From Chlorobium sp. (lineage in GTDB: Bacteria; Bacteroidota; Chlorobiia; Chlorobiales; Chlorobiaceae): a DNA stretch of 64,000 nt. The stretch lies in assembly GCA_005862225.1 (NCBI GenBank), contig SZXV01000002.1, positions 62,001-126,000 of the forward strand, in the 5' to 3' direction. Every line of letters begins with the position of its first letter. Within the stretch, counting starts at the first letter, position 1. Shown here piece by piece: positions 48,982 to 59,700 of this stretch. Both the position numbers and the translations under genes were made by a program. A model generated the notes under the pieces. It was not told the origin of the DNA and ran no database searches. It saw nothing but the letters and a program-made list of their open reading frames with translations.

Positions 48982-50706
48982 GTGCGAAATATAATTGCAT
49001 TTAAAGCAGGGTCTTTTATTGGACTACTTTCGGCTCTTGCGGTTGCTTCTCCGGCAGTGTCGATTTATGCAGCGGTTACTCCCCCCGGTGTAACCGCAGG
49101 CAGTATACTTCGTGACCAGCAGAATCAAACAAAGCAACCTCGTCAGTTGCCTCAGTCAGAAAAAGTCAAAGAGCAATCAGCGACAAAATCTGAGATGGGT
49201 GCTCTTGTTTCTGTGAAGGATTTTACCTTCAGCGGTTATGAGGGAGTTGCGACTGAGCCGGAGCTACAGGCACTGGTGGCGGACGCAAAAGGAAAAACCA
49301 TAACGTTCGGTGAGCTGAAAGCACTTACCAATAAAATTACTACCCATTTCAACAAAAAGGGATGGTTCCGCGCAAGGGCTTATCTCCCAAAGCAGGACGT
49401 GACTGATGGTATCATCGAAATAGCTGTTATTCAGGGCGCAAGCGATGGAGGTCTTGATCTGAAGCTTGACAGAACTGCACGGATATGTCAAAATGTTCTC
49501 CGCGATATCGGTGAAACTGCAGTACGCAAGGGTGAGCCGCTCAATGAGCAAGAGCTTGAGCGTTCAGTTCTTCTGATGAATGATCTGCCAGGCGTTATTG
49601 CACGGGTTTCAATGGCCCAGGGAACAATTCCGGGTACAACCAGAGTGTCACTGGCGGTAAGCGAAGGCCCAATGCTTTCAGGGGTGCTTTTTGGCGATAA
49701 TTATGGAAACCATTATACCGGTGCATTCAGGGTCAATACCACCGTCGCAATTAATGATCCCTTTCGGTATGGAGATCAGGTCTCTGCTCTTCTGACTGAA
49801 GCGGAAGGACTTGTTCAGGGTCGCATTGGTTACAGTCTCCCAATATTGTTTCCAGGCCTCCGCGCGATGGTCTCCTATACCGGCATGAATTATGAACTCG
49901 GTGGTGAATTTACCGCGCTCAACTACAAAGGCAGCAGCAATAATGTCGATGCAGGCCTTACGTATGCATTGGTTCGCAGCCGCACCAGCAATCTTTGGAC
50001 CGCGCTGTCATACCAATATAAAGTACTTGTTGATACAAAGGCAGGCGCGGACATATCCGACAAGCAACTGCACAGTGTAACATTAAGCGCCAACGGTGAC
50101 CATTATGATAAATTCTGGGGAGGCGGTTCTATCACCTACAACGTAGGCGCCACCACAGGCAACCTTCATGAGTCTATTGCTCCCACCGGAAGAGAGGGTC
50201 AATACACTCGTTTTAATGCTGGACTGACGCGTGTTCAGCGTCTTGCGGACGGAGTCAGCCTGAATGTTTCAGGAGTTGCCCAGAAGGCGCTGGATAATCT
50301 TGAAAACAGTGAACAACTTTCACTTGGTGGCCCATTCGGTATTCGTGCATATCCAGTTGGTGAAGCGTCAGGAGATGAAGGGCAGCTTGTTTCAGCAGAT
50401 CTCCGTTTTAATATCCCTCTTGCAGCTAAATACGGGACTCTTCAGGCCAGTGGTTTTTTTGATGCAGGGCATATTACTCTTAACAAAGATCGTTTTGCTG
50501 GCGATGTCCTCAATGACTCGAATCGTAACGATTACTGGTTGCAGGGTGCGGGCGTAGGATTCAACTATATTTTTACGGAAAGAGGTGCAGTTCGCGCAAG
50601 CTGGGCACATGTGATTGGTACCAATCCCGGACAAAGACTGGGTAAAAACTCGGACGGGCAGAACGACAAAAGCCGTTTCTGGTTGCAAGGGGAAATCTAT
50701 TTTTAG
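48982..50706 (+). CDS. TpsB/ShlB-FhaC family outer-membrane transporter
   Basis: The 574-residue protein starts at GTG with a signal peptide (about 1-31, FIGLLSALAVASPAVSIYAA), directly after an in-frame TGA. A POTRA domain follows (VKDFTFSGYEGVATEPELQALV ... ITTHFNKKGWFRARAYLPKQDVTDGIIEIAVIQG). The C-terminal 16-strand beta barrel has the FhaC-type end: GGPFGIRAYPVGEASGDEGQLVSADLRF and a final aromatic residue (EIYF). It exports the TpsA adhesin encoded 59 bp downstream. A linker rich in Gln and Pro sits between signal and POTRA. Confidence 0.95.
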   Translation: MRNIIAFKAGSFIGLLSALAVASPAVSIYAAVTPPGVTAGSILRDQQNQTKQPRQLPQSEKVKEQSATKSEMGALVSVKDFTFSGYEGVATEPELQALVADAKGKTITFGELKALTNKITTHFNKKGWFRARAYLPKQDVTDGIIEIAVIQGASDGGLDLKLDRTARICQNVLRDIGETAVRKGEPLNEQELERSVLLMNDLPGVIARVSMAQGTIPGTTRVSLAVSEGPMLSGVLFGDNYGNHYTGAFRVNTTVAINDPFRYGDQVSALLTEAEGLVQGRIGYSLPILFPGLRAMVSYTGMNYELGGEFTALNYKGSSNNVDAGLTYALVRSRTSNLWTALSYQYKVLVDTKAGADISDKQLHSVTLSANGDHYDKFWGGGSITYNVGATTGNLHESIAPTGREGQYTRFNAGLTRVQRLADGVSLNVSGVAQKALDNLENSEQLSLGGPFGIRAYPVGEASGDEGQLVSADLRFNIPLAAKYGTLQASGFFDAGHITLNKDRFAGDVLNDSNRNDYWLQGAGVGFNYIFTERGAVRASWAHVIGTNPGQRLGKNSDGQNDKSRFWLQGEIYF

Positions 50707-50765
50707 AAAAAACAAGACAGGCAGGTCATTAACTTCAGTTTTCGCAAGTAGCTAAAGCCAATATT

Positions 50766-53700
50766 ATGAACAGGATTTTTAACGTCGTTTGGTCACACAC
50801 AAAGGAGATGTGGATTGTCGTCTCCGAAAAGGTAAAGTCAAACGGAGGGGTTCCAAAATCACCGCTTCCTAGTCTTGCAGTTCTCGCAGTGATGCTTGCG
50901 GCTGGAGACCCGGCTTATGCTATTGAGTCCGGCACCTTGCCTGTTGGACCACAGGTAACCTCTGGTAATGCCACTATAGCCTCTGAGCTGAACAAGATGA
51001 CGGTGACACAGACGTCCCAGCAAATGATTGCGAATTGGGATAGTTTCAATATTGGTTCCTCGGCGTCAGTACGTTTCGATCAGCCAAACAGTCAGGCGGC
51101 GGCACTGAACAGAATCAAGGACGGGAATCCATCTTACATTATGGGTAACCTCTCCTCTAATGGAAAGGTGTTTTTGCTTAATCCCTCAGGTATCGTTATT
51201 GGCAAGACAGCACAGGTTGATGTCGGAAGCCTTGTTGCCTCGACACTGAGTATGGCTGATGCTGACTTTAATGCGGGAATATACAAGTTCAGTAATTCCG
51301 GTACATTCAGTTTAATACAAAATGAGGGAGCAATCAACGCGGCGGGAGGTGTAGTAGCGCTTATTGCTCCCAACGTGGTCAACGACGGAAGTATAACCGC
51401 CAACAGTGGCAGCGTATTACTTGCCGCTGGTAATCAGGTAATGCTTGATTTTGTTGGTGATGGCCTCATTACCTATAAGGTTGAGGAAGGCGCGGTGAAC
51501 GCCCTGGTAGAGAACAAGGGACTTATCAAGGCTGATGGCGGGCTCGTGGTTATGACCACAAAAGCTGCTGATGAACTGATTCAGTCAACGGTCAACAACA
51601 GCGGTGTTATTGAGGCTCAGACGGTTACCGAGAAAGCAGGGCGGATTATTCTTGATGCGGGCGCTGGCACAACAATTTTTTCTGGGACTCTGGATGCTTC
51701 GGCTCCAAATGGTGGTGATGGTGGCTTTATTGAGACTTCCGGGGCGCTGCTCAATATTACTGACGACTCAGTGATTACTACTTTGGCACCTTACGGAATG
51801 GCTGGGACTTGGCTGATTGACCCAGTTAACATTAATATTCAGAGTACGTTTAATATTGGAAGTGTGAGTGGAGGTGTTGCGTCTGGTGTAAATATAGCAG
51901 GTGTAAGTGTAATAGGTGTCAGAAAAATTACAGATGCCTTGGCTTCTTCAAATGTTTTGGTTGCAACAAATGACGGAGATATTTGGGTTAACACTAATAT
52001 TGTGTGGAATGGAAGCACACAACTGACCTTGGATGCCAGTCATGATATCCTTTTCAATTACGGTGTTACTGCAAATAATGGAACTGCCAGTTTTGTTTCT
52101 AAGGCAGGCCATAATATTGAGATTTATAGTCCGGTGACGAGCGCAAATTTGACTTTCACTGCCGGGAATGATATTAACATTTATAATACCGTTACGAGTT
52201 CGAATTTAAGCTTCACTGCAAACAACATCGTTTTTAATAAAAGTGGAAGTTTCATTGAGAATGGTAGTGTTGTTATGAACGGAAGTTCTGTTTTGAACTT
52301 TACTGCGGGTACTGACATTATTTTCAATAAAGGGGTGGCTGCGGGTGCCAGTGTAACTGCGAATGGCAGTGGCGTTCATTTAACTTTCACGGCAGGCGAA
52401 GATATTATTTTTAATAACAGTGTGACCGCAACTGGTAGTAATGCAAGTTTGTCCCTGAAATACGGCCAGGATTCAGGAAGCGGTGAAGGGTACGACTACA
52501 GCTTTAATAATGGCGCCGAGGTAAACCTTATTGCAGGATCAACGTTTAAGACATTGCAAGGCAATACCGGCACTGAAAAAACCTACAATGTTATAACATC
52601 GCTGGGCACCTCTTCAAGCCATTTGACAAATGATTTGCAGGGAATGTCTGGTAATACTGGATTAAACTATGCTCTCGGCAGTGATATTAATGCAGGCGAT
52701 ACATCAAGCTGGAATTCCGGTCACGGTTTTACTCCAATCAGCAATTACTCTGGTACGTTTGCTGGCCTGGGGCATACTATCAGTTCTCTTACCATCAACT
52801 CTTCAGCGGACAATATTGGCCTGTTTGCGACTACTGCGCCAACAAGTCTTATTCGTGACCTTGGCCTGGCAAGTTTTTCTATTACAGGCAGTGGTTGCCA
52901 TCAAGACAATACTGGCGGTTTGGTCGGAACCAATTATGGTACAATCCAGAACATTTCGTTTAGTGGCGCGGTTAATGGTGTGGATAACGTGGGGGGGGTG
53001 GCAGGCACCAATGCTGGCCTGATTATTAATAGTTCTGTTAACGGTATCGTTAATGGCGAGGAGAGCACTGGAGGGTTGGCAGGCGTTAATGCAGGCGTGA
53101 TCATGAACACCAGTGTTAATGGTACTGTAAATGGAGATCACAACACGGGCGGTCTAGTTGGCACCAATGCTTGTAAAACTGAGATTTCCTACAGTTATTT
53201 TAATGGTACTGTCAGTGGGGATTATAACACAGGTGGATTGGTCGGGGCGAATTATGGCATTATTGGTGCCAGCTATGCCAACAGCTATTTTAGTACGTTA
53301 TTAATTGGAGCAGTTCAGGGTAGCGTGACGGGCGATGAAAATGTTGGTGGTCTGGTTGGCTATAATAGTGGTTTGATAACCTCAAGTTTTGCTGACAGCT
53401 ATTTCAGTATCGGTGCCGTAACAGCTCCGATAGCAGGCAGTGTAGAGGGGCATAAAGAAGTTGGCGGTCTGGTGGGGTATAATGATGAAGCAGGCATAAT
53501 TAGTAACAGCTTTTCGAATGGCTATGGCGACATAGTTTCTGGATCTCGCTCCGTTACCGCCACAGTTACCGGCAACGAAGATATCGGAGGTTTTGTCGGG
53601 CACAATGCCGGTTCTATTACTGATAGCTATACACTGACAGGACTGGTGAATGGCAGTGATGACATTGGCGGTTTCGCTGGCCATAATAGTGGTACCATAA

Positions 53701-56700
53701 CTCGCAGCTCCTCTCTGAACAATGTCAGCGGCACAGGGTATAATGTCGGAGGGTTGGTTGGTTTCAATGACGGAAACGTTATCAACAGCTTCTACAATAT
53801 TGACGCTGTAACAGTTCTTGTAGGCGGAGGAGATGGAGTAGGAAAAGAAGTTACTCCTTATGGGGTGTATTCCTGTCAATTTGATGACTGGCTCGGCCAC
53901 GGCAAGTCACTTTCCATTGGAGACTATTTCACAAAGGATGGTGATGGCTACTATCAGGTCAGCACTGTGGATGATGTGAGAAACATGCTTGGCTTTGTTA
54001 ATGATTCCAGCGACTATACTTTCAAGTTAACAAGAGACATTAATTTGTCTTTGGATTCAGGATTATGGCTTCCGATTTTTAACGCTGCGGAACTGGATGG
54101 TTCCAGTTGCAATTACTCTATAACCGGTTTTTCTGTTAATCAACCGAAAAACGATACTATCGGTTTTATTGGGTGGCTGGGGAGTGACAGCGTCGTCAAT
54201 AATCTGAAAGTTATATCAGGAAAAGTTATAGGACACGACAATGTTGGCGGTCTTGTCGGATATAATGATGCAGGTATTATTAGCAACAGCGGTACTGTGG
54301 GGGCCGATGTAACTGGCCGTGACGATGTTGGTGGTCTTGTTGGTCATAATGAAGGATCTGTCTCCGGTAGTTATGCAACAGCGACAACCGGTTTTGAATA
54401 TGTTTATGGTACCGGGTATAACGTTGGTGGCTTGATTGGTTATAATAATTACGACGCAAAGACTCCCCTTGTCACCAACAGCTTTTATAACATCAGTTTT
54501 GCACGCGTTCATGTCGGTGGTGGCACTAACTCGGGAGAAGTTACCCCATACGGTATTTATGAAAGGCAGTTCACAGATTGGACCAATTGTTTCCGTCAGC
54601 CTCTTGACATCACGAACTATTTCAACAAGGATGGTGATGGGTACTACGAAATCAGCAACGTTAACATTTATGGCCTTGGCTCACAAGGCAATCTGGCAAA
54701 CATTCTGGGCTTTGTTAATGAATCCAGTTCCTACAAGTTCAAGCTTTCCAGTAACCTTGACTTAGCTTCTTTAGGTTCAGGCTTCTGGATTCCGATATTT
54801 AACGCTTCTGAACTTGACGGCGGTAATCATACTATTAGTGGTCTTTCAATCAACCAGCCGAAGAATGACTTCATTGGCTTTATAGGCCGGATTGATTCAG
54901 ATGCCCAGAAAAATGGTGCGACTATCGCCAATCTCAATGTTAACACAACTGGTCAAAGCGTTGGCGTTAAGGGTCATGAGTATGTTGGAGGTTTAATAGG
55001 TTACAACGGTGGAGCTAATATCGTTAATGTCGATTTTGCTGGCAGCGTTGTTGGTTATACTTACGTTGGCGGTCTTGTGGGGTACAATAAAGGTAACAAT
55101 CAGGTATCTCCTCTTGTTCCGCCGCCAGTTGATATCATCTACAGAGGTTCTATTACAGGAAGTTCATTTACTGGCAGCGTTATTGGCGGCTATACGGATA
55201 TTTGCACCAGCTCTTGTTCTTTGAGTGGATACGGTAATGGCAATGAGGTGACTGTAGGCGGCCTTGTAGGCTATAATTATGAGGGCGACATCAGCGACAG
55301 CCATGTTTACGGTACGGTAACGGTTAATCTTGAGCCGGACAATGATCATCATTGGCATGGTCGTTATTTTGATGTTACTGTCGGTGGCCTGGTTGGAGAA
55401 AATATTGGAGGCAAAATCGACGGAAGCTCATTCAATGGAGATGTTAGTGTTTTGCTGAATCGTGGTATTTCAGTTCGTGATATTGATCCATCTGTTGTGC
55501 TTGACAAAGGACGTGATGAAGGTGATGTAATTAGTGTTGGCGGGCTTGTTGGTGATAATTATATGGCTGACATCAGTGACAGTCATGTGACCGGTACTGT
55601 TACGGTAACGGTGAACAAGGAGTTAACTGATGTCAATACCGTAGACACTCTATTTGGTCCATCCGAACACAGAGAGATTATTCTGGAAAATAAAGGTCAC
55701 TACTATACTGCCGGTCTTGTTGGTAAAAACGACGGTGGAGATATTAGCGGCAGTAGTTATCACAACAGTGCATCTGGTACAGGTGTAAGTCTTACCGTAT
55801 CATCTCATTTGGATGTTGCGGCAATTGACAAGGGAGATGACGGCGAAGTCAATGTAACGGTCAAGAACGAAGGAGAATATTATGTTGGCGGGTTGATTGG
55901 CAATAATATTGGAGGTGATGTTCGAGGCGCTGTTCAAGTCGATGTTCCTGACAGTTCTGTGGTTGGTCCGGTATCTCTGGATGTGACGAGTATCATTGAT
56001 GGAGAGATTAATAAAACTGATACCGCAGGACTTCTTGGCCCTGGTTCTCACGAAAAAAATAGTACGGTTACGGTTGAAAACGAAGGGGTTTACTATGCAG
56101 GTGGACTTGTCGGGAAAAATACCGCCGTTCTTGTAGACGGAAATTACGTAGGGGATATTACCGGTAGTAACGCAGCGAGTGATGTTACAGTATCAGTGAT
56201 GAGCAGCGTGAGTGTCGTCGGCATAAGTGATGTTTTTGGCAATGGCGGTCTTGATATGAGTGTTACCAATGACGGTCGTTACTATACCGGCGGGCTGATT
56301 GGCCGTAATGAAAATGCAGATGTAACGGGAAGTAACGCCGGTGGTGCGGTAAGCCTTAAGGTGAGCAGCACGGTTGATGATGGCAGTGCAAGTGCGGTGA
56401 CGCTGTCACGTCCGCCGAAAGATGAAAATGTGAAAGTGACAGTGTCGAATGATGGCGTGTATTACACCGGCGGCCTGATTGGCAAGAATGTCGGGACGAT
56501 TGTCAGGAATCTTGCCGGAGATGTGGTTGAGTATGCAGGCGATATAAGCAACAGCAGTGCATCGGGTGCAGTGAGTGCGACGCTGATCAGCAGCATGAGT
56601 GTTGCAGGCATAGGCGATGTTCTTGGCGGCGGAACTCTTGATATCAGTGTGACGAACGATGGACGTTACTATACCGGCGGACTGATTGGCCGGAATGAGA

Positions 56701-59700
56701 GCGGCAATATCAGCGACAGTAACGCGACAGGCAGTAAGGTAACACTTGATGTCACCAGCACGCTTGACGATACGGGCAACGTGACGGAAGTAGCTGGTGG
56801 CGGAGCACCAGAGAAAAAAGGCAATGTGACGGTATCGAACGAGGGCGTCTATTACACTGGCGGCTTGGTTGGAAAAAATATTGGAACCATTGTCACGAAA
56901 ATCACGAAAGACGGAGCTGAGTACGATAGTCATGAAGGTGATATAAGCCACAGCAGTGCATCAGGCAGTGTAAGTGCGACGCTGACAAGCGGTGTGAGTG
57001 TCGCAGGCGTTGGCAGCGGCAGCTATGACGTAAGCGTAACGAATGACGGTCGTTACTATACTGGAGGTCTGATTGGTCGTAATGAAAATGCGGATGTAAC
57101 GACGGAAAGTAACGCCGGTGGTGCGGTAAGCCTTAAGGTGAGCAGCATGGTTGATGATGGCAGTGCCAGTGCGGTGACGCTGTCACGTCCGCCGAAAGAT
57201 GAAAATGTGAAAGTGACAGTGTCGAATGATGGCGTGTATTACACCGGCGGCCTGATTGGCAAGAATGTCGGGACGATTGTCAGGAATCTTGCCGGAGATG
57301 TGGTTGAGTATGCAGGCGATATAAGCAACAGCAGTGCATCGGGTGCAGTGAGTGCGACGCTGATCAGCAGCATGAGTGTTGCAGGCATAGGCGATGTTCT
57401 TGGCGGCGGAACTCTTGATATCAGTGTGACGAACGATGGACGTTACTATACCGGCGGACTGATTGGCCGGAATGAGAGCGGCAATATCAGCGACAGTAAC
57501 GCGACAGGCAGTAAGGTAACACTTGATGTCACCAGCACGCTTGACGATACGGGCAACGTGACGGAAGTAGCTGGTGGCGGAGCACCAGAGAAAAAAGGCA
57601 ATGTGACGGTATCGAACGAGGGCGTCTATTACACTGGCGGCTTGGTTGGAAAAAATATTGGAACCATTGTCACGAAAATCACGAAAGACGGAGCTGAGTA
57701 CGATAGTCATGAAGGTGATATAAGCCACAGCAGTGCATCAGGCAGTGTAAGTGCGACGCTGACAAGCGGTGTGAGTGTCGCAGGCGTTGGCAGCGGCAGC
57801 TATGACGTAAGCGTAACGAATGACGGTCGTTACTATACTGGAGGTCTGATTGGTCGTAATGAAAATGCGGATGTAACGACGGAAAGTAACGCCGGTGGTG
57901 CGGTAAGCCTTAAGGTGAGCAGCATGGTTGATGATGGCAGTGCCAGTGCGGTGACGCTGTCACGTCCCCCGAAAGATGAAAATGTGAAAGTGACGGTATC
58001 GAATGATGGCGTGTATTACACTGGCGGCCTGATCGGCAAGAATGTCGGGACGATTGTCAGGAATCTTGCTGGTGATGTAGTTGAGTATGCAGGAGATATA
58101 AGCAACAGCAGTGCATCAGGAGAAGTGAGTGCGACGCTGATCAGCAGCATGAGTGTTGCAGGCATTGGTGATGCTCTTGGCGGCGGTACTCTTGATATCA
58201 GCGTGACGAACGATGGTCGTTACTATACCGGCGGACTGATTGGCCGTAATGAGAGCGGCAATATCACCGATAGTAACGCAGGCGGAGCTGTAATTCTGTC
58301 AGTCAGCAGCACGCTTGACGATACGGGCAATGTGACGGAAGTAGCCGGTGGCGGAGCAGCAGAGAAAAAAGGCAATGTGACGGTATCGAACGAAGGGGTG
58401 TATTACACAGGCGGTCTTGTGGGTAAAAATATTGGCACCATTGTCACGAAAATCACGAAAGACGGAGCTGAGTACGATAGTCATCAAGGGGATGTAACGG
58501 GCAGCAGTGCATCAGGTGCAGTGAGTGCGACGCTGACAAGCGGTGTGAGTGTCGCAGGCGTTGGCAGTGGCAGCTATGATGTGAGCGTAACGAATGAGGG
58601 ACGTTACTATACAGGCGGTCTGATTGGTCGTAATGAAAATGCGGATGTCAGCGAAGAGAGCAACTCCAACGCGACGTCAGTCAGCCTTAAGGTGAGCAGC
58701 ACGGTTGATGATGGCAGTGCAAGTGCGGTGACGCTGTCACGTCCCCCGAAAGATGAAAATGTGAAAGTGACGGTATCGAATGATGGCGTGTATTACACTG
58801 GCGGCCTGATCGGCAAGAATGTCGGGAAGGTTATCAGGAATCTTGCCGGTGATGTTGTTGGTTATGCAGGAGATATTGACAAGAGCAGCGCATCGGGCGA
58901 CGTGACAGCGACGCTGATCAGCAGCATGAGTGTTGCAGGCATAGGCGATGCTCTTGGTATTGGAGCGCTTGAAGTAAGCGTAACAAATGACGGCCGTTAC
59001 TATACAGGGGGTTTGATCGGTCGTAATGAGAGTGGTGATATCAGCCATAGCGACGCGACAGGTAGTAAGGTAACACTTGATGTCACCAGCACGCTTGACG
59101 ATACCGGGAACGTGACGAAAGTTGCAGGACACCCTGCTCCAGCGAAAAAAGCTACAGTCACCGTATCGAACGAAGGCGTCTATTACACTGCAGGTCTTGT
59201 AGGTAAAAATGTAGGCACCTTTGTGAATGATGCCATTGGCTATGTCGGCAATATTGACAACAGTAATGCATCAAGCGACGTGAGCGTTTCGGTGAAAGGC
59301 ACTCTGGACTTTACCGTTGGCGATGCCAGTGCGACAGTGGGCGAAAGAGTTGATGGAAACAGTTATGTTGGTGGTTTTGTAAAAGCAGAGGTCAAGAATG
59401 AAGGTGACTATTACACTGCTGGTCTGGTTGGCAGGAATGAAAATGGTTCGATAAGCAGCAGTGACGCCACTGGTGATGTTACGGTTACGGTTCTCGGAGA
59501 CGCAAAATTAGCTGTTGGTAATGTAACGGCGGTTTTAAGTGGTGATGTGACAGGAGACAGAACATTAACGGGTGCGGTAATCACAAAGGTCAAGAATGAA
59601 GGTAACTATTATACTGGCGGTCTGGTTGGGAAGAATTACGGCGGCGAGATTACCGGCAGCAGCTACAACAGCAAGGTTGCTGGCGTGTCGGTTGATGTCT

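Noticed and set aside
56262-59170. Regularly spaced repeats suggestive of a CRISPR array
   Set aside because: The units are 777 bp, in frame and coding, with no short repeats separated by unique spacers and no cas genes.
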